Below are positions 49,277-57,780 of a stretch of 64,000 bases of DNA, piece after piece (the first letter of the stretch is position 1; each line of letters opens with the position of its first letter). Under the pieces are notes generated by a model. The model had not been told where the DNA came from and did no database searches. It saw only the letters and a program-made list of their open reading frames with translations. Both the position numbers and the translations under genes were made by a program. This stretch comes from Actinoplanes teichomyceticus ATCC 31121. GTDB lineage: Bacteria; Actinomycetota; Actinomycetes; Mycobacteriales; Micromonosporaceae. The stretch spans positions 3,063,001 through 3,127,000 of the forward strand of contig NZ_CP023865.1 in NCBI RefSeq assembly GCF_003711105.1, written 5' to 3'.

Positions 49277-50647
49277 TCACACCGGTACGGCGGTGGCGGC
49301 CTGCTGCTTGCGCCACCAGTCCTGGCCGGTCTTCGGCAGCGTGTCGATCGGGTCGTAGTACTCGTACAGCTTGGTCAGCGCCTCGCTGTCGTCCTTCTCG
49401 AGCGAGGTGCGGTAGTTCTTGGTCCAGTACGAGATGCCGTGCTCGCGGTCGTACTCCGCGACCATGTGCACCCAGCGCTTGCCGACGAACGGCACGTCGC
49501 ACACGAGCCGGGGCGTCGCGTACCCCGGCAGGTAGCCCATCAGGTCGTGCTGCAGCTGCTGGGCGTGCCACACCGGCACCCGCCAGTGCTCCGCGTTCGG
49601 GATCATGTCGCACATGTAGAAGTAGTACGGCAGGATGCCGGCCTCGCCCTGCAGCGCGAAGCACAGGTCCAGCAGGTCCGCCGCGGTGGCGTTCACCCCG
49701 CGCATCAGCACGCCCTGGTTGCGCACGTCGCGCACGCCGACCTCGAGCAGGGTGCGCACCGCGCGGGCGACCGTGGGGGTCAGCGAGTTCACGTGGTTGA
49801 CGTGGGTGTGCACGGCCAGGTTGACGCCGCGGCGCTCGGCGGTGACCGCGACCCGGTGCATGCCCTCGACCACGTCGTCCTGCAACCAGTGCTGGGGCAG
49901 CCCCATCAGCGCCTTGGTGGCCAGCCGGATGTCGCGCACGGTGGGCACTGACAGCAGGCCCATCAGGTAGGCCTCCAGCTGCCGCCACGGCACGTTGGCC
50001 ACGTCGCCGCCGGAGACCACCACGTCCCGGACGCCGGGGTGCGCCTTGAGGTAGTCCAGGTGGGCGGCGTACCGGTCGGCCGGTTTCTGCACCAGTTTCA
50101 GCTTGGCGACCGCCGGGGTGCTGTTGCCGACCAGGTCCATCCTGGTGCAGTGCCCGCAGTACTGCGGGCAGGTGGACAGCAGCTCGGCGAGCACCTTGGT
50201 GGGGTAACGGTGGGTGAGGCCCTCGGCCACCCACATGTCGTGCTCGTGCAGCGAGTCGCGGGTCGCGTACGGATGGGACGGCCAGTCCAGCTGGCGGTCG
50301 GTGGCCACCGGCAGCATGTAGCGGCGTACCGGGTCGGCGTAGAACGAGGCGGTGTCCGGCACCCGGTCCGGCACCATCGTGTTGAGCATCTGCGGGGGGA
50401 TCAGCATCGACATGGTCGCCAGCCGCTGCTGGTCGGTCTCCAGGTCGGTGTAGAACGCGTCGTCGAGCAGGTCGCCGAGCACGGAGCGCAGCTGCTTCAC
50501 GTTCTTCACGCAGTTGGCCCGCTGCCACTGGGCGGACTGCCACTGCCCGGCGCTGACGTGGCGCCACCCGGGGAGCCGGGTCCAATCCGGCTCGGCCAGC
50601 TCGCGCCGCTGGTACTCGTAGGGCTGTCCCGTGTCGAGATCGGGCAC
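49277..50647 (-). CDS. kamA: L-lysine 2,3-aminomutase KamA
   Basis: 456-residue radical-SAM, PLP-dependent enzyme converting L-lysine to L-beta-lysine, the first step of the lysine fermentation route. The iron-sulfur motif CPQYCGHC (CX3CX2C, residues 160-167) and the SGGD of VVVSGGDVANVP are visible, as are ATKALMGLPQHWLQDDVVEG and NQGVLMRGVNA, which match the KamA/YodO family. Length is normal. GTG 50647 has GGGGAGGACCAG just upstream. It is divergent from kdd, 132 bp away, which groups it with the rest of the pathway. Related enzymes also act in biosynthesis (beta-lysine of antibiotics, osmolyte N-acetyl-beta-lysine), but here the kdd-kamDE-kal context argues for catabolism. Confidence 0.92.
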   Translation of the reverse strand: MPDLDTGQPYEYQRRELAEPDWTRLPGWRHVSAGQWQSAQWQRANCVKNVKQLRSVLGDLLDDAFYTDLETDQQRLATMSMLIPPQMLNTMVPDRVPDTASFYADPVRRYMLPVATDRQLDWPSHPYATRDSLHEHDMWVAEGLTHRYPTKVLAELLSTCPQYCGHCTRMDLVGNSTPAVAKLKLVQKPADRYAAHLDYLKAHPGVRDVVVSGGDVANVPWRQLEAYLMGLLSVPTVRDIRLATKALMGLPQHWLQDDVVEGMHRVAVTAERRGVNLAVHTHVNHVNSLTPTVARAVRTLLEVGVRDVRNQGVLMRGVNATAADLLDLCFALQGEAGILPYYFYMCDMIPNAEHWRVPVWHAQQLQHDLMGYLPGYATPRLVCDVPFVGKRWVHMVAEYDREHGISYWTKNYRTSLEKDDSEALTKLYEYYDPIDTLPKTGQDWWRKQQAATAVPV

Positions 50648-50779
50648 CTGGTCCTCCCCTGGCTCGGCTGTACAGGCTCATCAACGTACTGGAGAATCTT
50701 CGGTCTAGAAACCCAGGCTACGAAAGATTTACGGTGTACCGGCGGTCAGAGGCGATTGTTTAACGTGAGGGGGCTGTTG
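50648..50779. promoter_or_regulatory. kamA-kdd divergent promoter region with a dyad
   Basis: Unusually AT-rich for this genome. An imperfect dyad spans 50686-50739: GTAC (50686) and AATCTTCG (50695-50702) on the left, CGAAAGATT (50721-50729) and GTAC (50736) on the right. It could bind a regulator of both transcription units. No regulator gene is in the cluster. TTTAAC near 50758 could be part of the kdd -10 element, though this is weak. Confidence 0.45.
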
Positions 50780-51796
50780 ATGGCGGGTTCGGTGGGTCTG
50801 GCACGGGTGCTGGAGCCGGCCGGGGTGCTGCCCCAGGCGGCCTGGCGCCTGGACGCCTCCCCTGAGATCGGCCCGGACGAGGTGCGCATCCGCGTGCAGC
50901 GGCTCAACCTCGACGCGGCCAGCTATCGGCAGCTCGCGCAGAAGCACGGCGGCGACGGCGCGAAGATCCGGGCCGAGGTGCTGGCGATCGTGGCCGAGCG
51001 CGGCAAGATGCACAATCCGGTGACCGGCTCCGGCGGCATGCTGATCGGCGTGGTCGAGCAGGTCGGCCCGGACTCGCCGCTGCCGGTCGAACCGGGCGAC
51101 CGGGTGGCCACCCTGGTGTCGTTGACGCTGACCCCGCTGCGGATCACCGACGGGCTCGCCGGCTGGGACGGGCTCAGTGAGCAGGCGCCGGCGGACGGCA
51201 CCGCGATCCTGTTCGGCCGCTCGATCGTCGGGGTGCTGCCCGACGACCTGCCGCCGGAGCTGGCCCTGGCCGTCTACGACGTGTGCGGCGCCCCGGCGCT
51301 GGTCGACCGGGTGGTCCGGCAGTACCGGCAGCCCACCGTGCTGGTGCTCGGCGGCGCCGGCAAGAGCGGCTCGCTGAGCCTGGCCGCGGCCCGGCGCGCC
51401 GGCGCGCGTACCAAAGCCGTCGTCGTCTCCGAAGCCGAGCGCGACGCGCTGCGCGGCGCCGGCCTGGCCGACGAGATCGCGGTCGCCGACGCCCGGGACC
51501 CGGTCGCGGTCGCCGAGCGGGTCGGCGAGCCCGCGGACATCACCGTCGTCTGCGTGGACGTGCCCGGCTGCGAACACGGGGCGATCCTGGCCACCGCGGC
51601 CGGCGGCACGGTGATCTTCTTCTCCATGGCGACCAGCTTCCCGGCGGCCGCGCTCGGCGCGGAGGGCCTGGCCGCGGACGTGACCATGCTGGTCGGCAAC
51701 GGGTACGTGCCGGGACACGCCGAATTCGCCGTCGACCTGCTGCGCACGGTGCCCGCGGTCCGATCACTGTTCGAGGCGCGGGTCGCGGGAGACTGA
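50780..51796 (+). CDS. kdd: L-erythro-3,5-diaminohexanoate dehydrogenase
   Basis: 338-residue NAD-dependent dehydrogenase that oxidises and deaminates 3,5-diaminohexanoate to 5-amino-3-oxohexanoate, step three of the lysine pathway. The Rossmann loop is VLVLGGAGKSGSLSLAAARRA; family landmarks are HNPVTGSGGMLIG and AILFGRSIVGVLPDDLP, and VVEQVGPDSPL near residue 90. AGGGGG precedes ATG 50780. It is the first plus-strand gene, followed 4 bp later by the amidohydrolase gene. The name rests on family resemblance plus the kam context. Confidence 0.9.
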   Translation: MAGSVGLARVLEPAGVLPQAAWRLDASPEIGPDEVRIRVQRLNLDAASYRQLAQKHGGDGAKIRAEVLAIVAERGKMHNPVTGSGGMLIGVVEQVGPDSPLPVEPGDRVATLVSLTLTPLRITDGLAGWDGLSEQAPADGTAILFGRSIVGVLPDDLPPELALAVYDVCGAPALVDRVVRQYRQPTVLVLGGAGKSGSLSLAAARRAGARTKAVVVSEAERDALRGAGLADEIAVADARDPVAVAERVGEPADITVVCVDVPGCEHGAILATAAGGTVIFFSMATSFPAAALGAEGLAADVTMLVGNGYVPGHAEFAVDLLRTVPAVRSLFEARVAGD

Positions 51797-51800
51797 GCGC

Positions 51801-53348
51801 ATGACTGTTCCCCCCACCGAAGCCCTGGTCCGCTACACCAACGGCCGCTTCTACTCCGCCGCCGAGCCGCGCGCCACCGCGATGCTGGTCCGCGGCGACA
51901 CCATCGCGTGGCTGGGCGACACCGCCGACGCGCCCGCCGCCGACCGCACCGTCGACCTGGACGGCGCCCTGGTCACCCCGGCGTTCGTGGACGCGCACCT
52001 GCACGCCACCGACACCGGCCTGGCCGTCGACGGCCTCGACCTGTCCGGGGCGCGCTCGGCGCGGGAGCTGCTGGACGCGGTGGCCGCGTTCGCCCGCACC
52101 CGCCCGGCCGGCGCGGTGGTGCACGGGCACGGCTGGGACGAGTCGACCTGGGCCGAGCAGACCCCGCCCGGCGCGGCCGAGCTGGACCGGGCCGCCGGCG
52201 GCCGCAAGGTGTACCTGACGCAGGCGTCGGTGCACTCGGCGCTGGCCTCCTCGGCGCTGCTGCCGGCGGCCGAGGGCGTGGCCGGCTACGACGCCTCCGG
52301 CTGGGTGCGCGAGCAGGCGCACCACGCGGTGCGCGCGGTCGCGCTCGGCTCGCTCACCGGCGAGCAGCGGACCGCGGCGCAGCGCACCGCGCTGAGCCGG
52401 GCCGCGTCGATGGGCATCGCCGCGGTGCACGAGTGCGGCGGGCCGGGCACCTCCAGCGAGGCCGACTTCCAGTCGGTGCTGCGGCTGTCCGGACAGGGCC
52501 TGCCGCAGGTGTTCGGCTTCTGGGGCGAGCTGGGCGGCGCCGAGCGGGCGCGGCAGCTGGGCGCGCACGGCGCGGCCGGCGACCTGTACGCCGACGGCGC
52601 GCTGGGCTCGCGGACCGCGTCGCTGCGCTCGGCGTACCACGACGGCGACCACGGCTGCGGCGAGGCGTTCCTGACCGCCGAGCAGGCCGCCGAGCACATC
52701 CTCGACTGCGTGCGGGCCGGCTTCCAGAGCGGCTTCCACGCGATCGGCGACGCCGCGATCGAGACGGTGCTGGAGGGCTACGCGCTCGCCGCGCAGCAGG
52801 TCGGCGTGGACCGGCTGCGCGAGGGCCGCCACCGCATCGAGCACGTCGAGCTGATCGACAAGGCGATGATCGCCCGGATGGTGGAGTTCGGCGTGATCGC
52901 CTCGGTGCAGCCGGTGTTCGACGCGCTGTGGGGCGGCCCGGACCGGATGTACGCGCAGCGGCTGGGCGTCGACCGGGCGCTGGCCAGCAACCCGATCGGG
53001 GCGATGCACGCGACCGGGGTGGCGCTGGCGTTCGGCTCGGACTCGCCGGTGACCGCGCTGGACCCGTGGGCGATGGTGGTGGCCGCGGCCGCCCCGTGCA
53101 ACCCGGCGTACCGGATGAAGGTGCGCGCCGCGTTCGCCGCGGCCAGCCGCGGCGGGTGGCGGGCCGCCGGCGTGGACCGGGTGGGGGTGCTCGCGCCCGG
53201 CGCGTCGGCCACGTTCGCGGCCTGGGAGACGCCCGGCGGGGTGGTCGAGGGACTGCCGGCGCTGCTGCCGGACGTCGACGGGGTGACGCCGGCGCGGCCG
53301 GTCTGCCGCCGCACGGTGCTGCACGGCGAAACGATTTTCGAGAGTTAG
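51801..53348 (+). CDS. YtcJ-like amidohydrolase in the lysine cluster
   Basis: 515-residue metal-dependent amidohydrolase of the YtcJ/N-substituted formamide deformylase group. Metal ligands: DAHLHATDTG (HxH, near residue 63), FHAIGDAA, IEHVEL and the Asp of FGSDSPVTAL. Substrate unknown. It sits 4 bp after kdd and 13 bp before kamD, so it is certainly co-transcribed, yet no such enzyme belongs to the known lysine fermentation scheme. In the clostridial cluster this step would need Kce, which is absent here. The amidohydrolase may remove an acyl or cyclic amide form of a pathway intermediate. That is a guess. Confidence 0.88.
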   Translation: MTVPPTEALVRYTNGRFYSAAEPRATAMLVRGDTIAWLGDTADAPAADRTVDLDGALVTPAFVDAHLHATDTGLAVDGLDLSGARSARELLDAVAAFARTRPAGAVVHGHGWDESTWAEQTPPGAAELDRAAGGRKVYLTQASVHSALASSALLPAAEGVAGYDASGWVREQAHHAVRAVALGSLTGEQRTAAQRTALSRAASMGIAAVHECGGPGTSSEADFQSVLRLSGQGLPQVFGFWGELGGAERARQLGAHGAAGDLYADGALGSRTASLRSAYHDGDHGCGEAFLTAEQAAEHILDCVRAGFQSGFHAIGDAAIETVLEGYALAAQQVGVDRLREGRHRIEHVELIDKAMIARMVEFGVIASVQPVFDALWGGPDRMYAQRLGVDRALASNPIGAMHATGVALAFGSDSPVTALDPWAMVVAAAAPCNPAYRMKVRAAFAAASRGGWRAAGVDRVGVLAPGASATFAAWETPGGVVEGLPALLPDVDGVTPARPVCRRTVLHGETIFES

Positions 53349-53361
53349 GAGAGACCCCTAG

Positions 53362-54915
53362 GTGGCCGGGAAGCTGGATCTGGACCCGCGGATCGTCGCG
53401 CGGGCGCGGGCGCTCGCCGCGAAAGCGGGGCAGCCCGTCGTCGACCTCGCGCGGTCGCACACCACCGTGTCGGTGGAGCGGGCGGTGCTGCGCCTGGCCG
53501 GCGTGCACGGCGCCGACTCGGACGGCATCCCCTGGGTGAACCGTCTGGTCGACGCCGTGCGCGCGGACGTCGGACTCGGGCACGGGGTGGCGGTTCCGGT
53601 GTTCCACGCGGCCGCCACGACCGGCGAGGCGGACCTGACCGTGCTGGCGCAGAAGGCGGCGGCCGGGGCGGTGCGGTTCGAGGTGCCGCAGAGGCGGGCC
53701 GAGCTCGCCGCGGCCCGGCGGCGGGCCCGCACGGCCGCCACCGCCGGCCTGCGGACCGTCGACCGGCGCCGGGCCGAACGGGATCGGCTGATCAAGAGGT
53801 ACGGCGACCCGCCGCGGCGCCCGTGGATCTACCTGATCGTCGCGACCGGCGACATCCACGAGGACATCCCGCAGGCGCAGGCGGCGGCCCGGGCCGGCGC
53901 CGACGTCATCGCGGTGATCCGCTCGACCGGGCAGTCGCTGCTGGACTACGTGCCCGAGGGCGCCACCCGGGAGGGGTTCGCCGGCACCTACGCCACGCAG
54001 GAGAACTTCCGGCTGATGCGGGCCGCGCTCGACGAGACGTCGAGGGAGGTGGGCCGCTACATCCGGCTGACCAACTACGCGTCCGGGCTGTGCATGCCGG
54101 AGATCGCCGTGCTGGCCGGGCTGGAACGGCTGGACATGATGCTCAACGACTCGATGTACGGCATCCTGTTCCGCGACATCAACCCCATCCGTACCTTCGT
54201 CGACCAGCGCTTCTCCCGCCAGGTGCACGCCCGCGCCGGGATCATCATCAACACCGGCGAGGACAACTACCTGACCACCGCGGACGCGGTCGAGGCGGCG
54301 CACACGGTGACGGTGTCGCAGCTGCTCAACGAGTTCTTCGCGCACGAGGCCGGGCTGCAGGACTGGCAGCTGGGCCTCGGGCACGCCTTCGAGATCAACC
54401 CGGACCTGCCGGATTCGTTCCGGCTGGAGCTGGCGCACGCGCTGCTGGCCCGTGAGCTGTTCCCGGACGCCCCGCTGAAGTGGATGCCGCCGACCAAGCA
54501 CATGACCGGGGACGTGTTCCGCGGCAACCTGCTCGACGGTTTCTTCAACCTGGTCGGCGCGCTGACCGGGCAGGGCATCCTGCTGGTCGGCATGATGACC
54601 GAGGCGGTGGTGACGCCGTGGCTGTCCGACCGCGACATCGCGCTGCAGAACGTCCGGTACGTGCTGGGCGCCGCCGGCAACCTGCACGAGGACTTCGTCC
54701 CGGCCGCCGGCGGCTTCATCCAGCAGCGCGCCGCGCAGGTCCTCGGCGAGGCCGTCGAGCTGCTGGAGCGCATCGTCGACGACACCCTGATGGAGGCCAT
54801 CGCCGACGGCACCTTCGGGCTGATGAAGCGCCCGGCCACCCGGGGCAAGGGCCTGGACGGCGTGGCGAAACAGGAGCCCGACTACTACAACCCGGTGACG
54901 GAGGCCCTGGCATGA
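53362..54915 (+). CDS. kamD: Lysine 5,6-aminomutase, alpha subunit
   Basis: 517-residue large subunit of the adenosylcobalamin- and PLP-dependent 5,6-aminomutase that moves the epsilon amino group of beta-lysine to C5. The N-terminal region (KLDLDPRIVARARALAAKAG) and the TIM barrel (IYLIVATGDIHEDIPQAQAA, RLTNYASGLCMPEIAVLA, FRDINPIRTFVDQRFSRQVH, NTGEDNYLTTADAVE) are characteristic. The length fits the family. It starts at GTG 53362 and overlaps kamE by 4 bp. B12 supply may involve the bluB gene at 6725. Confidence 0.94.
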   Translation: MAGKLDLDPRIVARARALAAKAGQPVVDLARSHTTVSVERAVLRLAGVHGADSDGIPWVNRLVDAVRADVGLGHGVAVPVFHAAATTGEADLTVLAQKAAAGAVRFEVPQRRAELAAARRRARTAATAGLRTVDRRRAERDRLIKRYGDPPRRPWIYLIVATGDIHEDIPQAQAAARAGADVIAVIRSTGQSLLDYVPEGATREGFAGTYATQENFRLMRAALDETSREVGRYIRLTNYASGLCMPEIAVLAGLERLDMMLNDSMYGILFRDINPIRTFVDQRFSRQVHARAGIIINTGEDNYLTTADAVEAAHTVTVSQLLNEFFAHEAGLQDWQLGLGHAFEINPDLPDSFRLELAHALLARELFPDAPLKWMPPTKHMTGDVFRGNLLDGFFNLVGALTGQGILLVGMMTEAVVTPWLSDRDIALQNVRYVLGAAGNLHEDFVPAAGGFIQQRAAQVLGEAVELLERIVDDTLMEAIADGTFGLMKRPATRGKGLDGVAKQEPDYYNPVTEALA

Positions 54916-55646
54916 GCATCGTGCGGCCCTACGGCGACACCACCGGCGACGGGATGGTGCAGCTGTCCTTCACGCTGCCGATCCCGCACGACAAGCGCGC
55001 CGAGGGCGCGGCGATCCAGCTGGCCGCCAAGATGGGCATGGACCCGGCGCTGCTGGTGCACGCCAAGCAGATGGGCGACGGATTCACCTTCTTCGTCGTC
55101 TACGGCAAGGTCGCCCACCTGGTCGACACCGACAAGGTGCAGGTCGTCGAGCGTGACTTCCCGCTGCTGAGCGCCAAGGAGATCAACGCGGTGATCAAGC
55201 GCCGGCTGCGGCGCCGGCTCAACGTGGTGGGCGCCTGCATCGGCACCGACGCGCACACCGTCGGCATCGACGCGATCCTCAACCTCAAGGGCATCGCCGG
55301 TGAGAAGGGCCTGGAGTACTACTCCGAGCTGTCGGTGACCAACATGGGCGCGCAGGTGTCGGTGCCGGACCTGGTGGAGACCGCCCGGGCGCAGCGGGCC
55401 GACGCGGTGCTGGTCTCCCAGGTGGTCACCCAGCGCGACGCGCACCTGCACAACACCCGGGCCATGTCGGCGGCGTTCCGGGAGGCGCTGCCGGCCGGCA
55501 AGCGGCCGCTGCTGATCGTCGGCGGGCCGCGATTCGACGAGCTGATGACCGAGGAGCTCGGCGTGGACCGGATCTTCGGCCGCGGCACCACACCCCGCGA
55601 GGTCGCCTCGTACCTCGTCCACGCGCTGATCGGGAGCCCCGCATGA
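54912..55646 (+). CDS. kamE: Lysine 5,6-aminomutase, beta subunit
   Basis: 244-residue small subunit with the B12-binding Rossmann domain. The base-off motif DAHTVGIDAIL (DxHxxG) places the cobalt ligand His at residue 115, and Lys 126 eleven residues on matches the spacing of the PLP lysine (His133/Lys144) in the Clostridium sticklandii subunit, so both cofactors can bind. An N-terminal dimer domain precedes it (MVQLSFTLPIPHDKRAEGAA). The start overlaps kamD by 4 bp and the end overlaps kal by 4 bp, indicating coupled translation. Confidence 0.94.
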   Translation: MSIVRPYGDTTGDGMVQLSFTLPIPHDKRAEGAAIQLAAKMGMDPALLVHAKQMGDGFTFFVVYGKVAHLVDTDKVQVVERDFPLLSAKEINAVIKRRLRRRLNVVGACIGTDAHTVGIDAILNLKGIAGEKGLEYYSELSVTNMGAQVSVPDLVETARAQRADAVLVSQVVTQRDAHLHNTRAMSAAFREALPAGKRPLLIVGGPRFDELMTEELGVDRIFGRGTTPREVASYLVHALIGSPA

Positions 55647-56008
55647 TCACTGTCAGGCATCGCCGTTACGTGCCGTACTCGCACGCCCACTACGCCGGGA
55701 ACCTGGTCGACGGGGCGTACTCGCTCGGCCTGTTCGGCGACGTCGCCACCGAGGTGTGCATCCGGCTGGACGGCGACGAGGGGCTGTTCGCGTCGTACGA
55801 CGACGTGCAGTTCAGGGCGCCGGTGCAGGCCGGGGACGTGCTGGAGGTGACCGCCACGGTGGTGCACATGGGCACCCGCAGCCGCCGGATCGAGTTCACC
55901 TGCGCGGTGGTGTGCCGGGGGACCGGCGGCTCGTCGGCGCGGGTGCTGGACGAGCCGATCGTGGCGGTCACCGCGGTCGGCACCGTGGTCGTGCCCGCCA
56001 AGGCGTGA
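55643..56008 (+). CDS. kal: 3-aminobutyryl-CoA ammonia-lyase
   Basis: 121-residue hot-dog-fold lyase that removes ammonia from 3-aminobutyryl-CoA to give crotonyl-CoA, the last specific step of lysine fermentation. RRYVPYSHAHYAGNLVDGAY and FGDVATEVCIRLDGDEGLFA match the Kal family, and the size is right. It follows kamE with a 4-bp overlap. Its substrate would normally be supplied by Kce, which is not in the window, so Kce or a replacement must be elsewhere. Confidence 0.9.
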   Translation: MITVRHRRYVPYSHAHYAGNLVDGAYSLGLFGDVATEVCIRLDGDEGLFASYDDVQFRAPVQAGDVLEVTATVVHMGTRSRRIEFTCAVVCRGTGGSSARVLDEPIVAVTAVGTVVVPAKA

Positions 56009-57279
56009 GCCGGGACACGCGACTCGTGTCACGTCCCGCGCGGGCGGTCTGTGTCGACGTCGGGTCGACGTACACCAAAGCCGCCCTGATCGACCTGGCC
56101 GGAGCGCGGCTGATCCGCCGTGCCGAGGTGCCCACCACGTCCGCGACGGACGTCCTGGCCGGTCTGGAGGCGGCGGTGGCCGCGGCCGGCGGCGACGGCG
56201 CGCCGCGCTACGTCTGCTCGTCCGCCGGTGGTGGCCTGCGCCTGGCCGTGGTCGGCTACGAGAGCCTGGTGACCGCGGAGGCCGGGCACCGCGTCGGCCT
56301 GTCAGCCGGCGCCCAGGTAGTGCACGTCGCGGCCGGGCCGCTGACCGGCGCGGCGGTCGCCGCGCTGCGCGCCGCGCGCCCGGACGTGCTGCTGCTGGTC
56401 GGCGGCACCGACGGCGGCGACGGCGAGGTGCTGCTGCACAACGCGCGGCGGCTGGCGGCGAACCGGTTGCGGATCCCGGTGGTCGTGGCCGGCAACGCGG
56501 ACGTCCGCGAGGAGGCCGCCGGCCTGCTGCGGGAGCGTGCCGTGCCGGTGACCGCGACCGGCAACGTGCTGCCGCGCATCGGGGTGCTCGACCCGGGGCC
56601 GGCGCGCGCCGCGATCCGGGAGGTGTTCCTGCGGCACGTGATCGGCGGCAAACGCCTGTCCCGGGGGCCTCGGTTCGCGTCGCTGGTGCGTGCCGCCACC
56701 CCGGACGCGGTCCTGGCCGGGGTGGAACTGCTCGCCGACCGGGTCGCCGCCGGGGTGCTCGTGGTGGACGTGGGCGGGGCCACCACCGACGTGTACTCGG
56801 CGCTCCTGCCGGACGCGGAGGCGCAGACCGGGCCGCGCCGCGACGTGGCCGGCACGCTGTGGCGGCTGCGTACCGTCGAGGGCGATCTCGGGGTGGCCGC
56901 CGGGGCCGCCGGCACCCGGGCGGCCGCGGCGGCGGAGCGGCTGGACGAGCCGGGGGAGGAGCGGGCGCTGGCCGCGGCCGCGGCGACGGTCGCCCTGCGG
57001 CGGCACGCCCGGGGCCACCCGGCCGGGCCGGGACTGCCCCGCACCGGCGGCCGGGACCTGCGCGACGTACGCCTGGTCGTGGGATCCGGCGGGGTGCTGC
57101 GGCACGGTGGCGGCGATCACGTGCTGGGCGCGCTGCTGGCCGACACCGCCGGCGGCTGGGCGCTGCCGGACCGGGCGCGCACCGTGATCGACCGCGAGTA
57201 CGTGCTGGCCGCCGCCGGCCTGCTGGCCGCCGATCATCCGAGCGCCGCTGCCGGACTGGTGGACACGCTGTCCGCCTGA
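56005..57279 (+). CDS. MutL/GlmL-like ASKHA ATPase, probable B12-mutase reactivase
   Basis: 424-residue protein of the glutamate mutase MutL/GlmL family, an actin/Hsp70-type ATPase. Phosphate motif 1 is AVCVDVGSTYTKAALIDLA near residue 15, motif 2 is LVVDVGGATTDVYSAL near residue 250, and LLLVGGTDGGDGEVLLHNA and VVGSGGVLRHGG are family blocks. In Clostridium glutamate fermenters mutL lies between glmS and glmE; here it closes the kam operon, so it probably maintains or reactivates KamDE, whose cofactor is prone to suicide inactivation. I choose GTG 56005, which overlaps the kal stop by 4 bp like the other genes; GTG 56026 is an alternative. The GHP name mutL should not be confused with the mismatch-repair protein. 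Confidence 0.88.
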   Translation: MSRDTRLVSRPARAVCVDVGSTYTKAALIDLAGARLIRRAEVPTTSATDVLAGLEAAVAAAGGDGAPRYVCSSAGGGLRLAVVGYESLVTAEAGHRVGLSAGAQVVHVAAGPLTGAAVAALRAARPDVLLLVGGTDGGDGEVLLHNARRLAANRLRIPVVVAGNADVREEAAGLLRERAVPVTATGNVLPRIGVLDPGPARAAIREVFLRHVIGGKRLSRGPRFASLVRAATPDAVLAGVELLADRVAAGVLVVDVGGATTDVYSALLPDAEAQTGPRRDVAGTLWRLRTVEGDLGVAAGAAGTRAAAAAERLDEPGEERALAAAAATVALRRHARGHPAGPGLPRTGGRDLRDVRLVVGSGGVLRHGGGDHVLGALLADTAGGWALPDRARTVIDREYVLAAAGLLAADHPSAAAGLVDTLSA

Positions 57280-57780
57280 CGAACGACGCCGATGGGGGCG
57301 TTCTCGGACACGCCGAGGAACGCGACACGCCGGAACGGGTGCCACCCGGTTGACAGACCGCCCCCGTCCGGACGTACCGTCTTCAGGTCCTGTTTCACGG
57401 CGAAGCGACTGTGATCCGCTTCGTTCCTCCACCCGCTGGCCCCGCAGTCCTCGCCGGGATCGCGCGTCCAGCCAGGTCCAGGGGGTGGGGGTGCGCGGGC
57501 GGCGCGGACCGGGTCGCGACACCGGGAGCCACGACGAGCCGAGCCTGGTCAGTAGACAACGGCACGGCGCGGGCAGCCAGCCCGCGGTGGGTCGGTCCGA
57601 AGGTCAGCGGGAGGTTCACCGGGCACACCGGCCGGGAACGGACAGGAGCACCCGAGGGGCGCGGCAGCCAGACGCCGCGCCCCTCCGTAAGTCCGCCCAG
57701 GTTTCTCCCATCCGTTCGCTACCGGATTGCGGCCGGCCGCTTCTCCGGAATGCCGCGCGGCGGCGGGTAGCCTGCCTGGC
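57280..57780. other. Intergenic region with possible promoter and hairpin
   Basis: 501 bp between the kam operon and lnt. TTGACA at 57350 and TACCGT 19 bp further on (57375) could be a promoter, followed by a 7-bp hairpin CGAAGCG/CGCTTCG (about 57402-57424). If so, lnt has a leader of about 400 nt. I tried to match it to known riboswitch cores and could not. Open frames here look noncoding. Confidence 0.4.
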
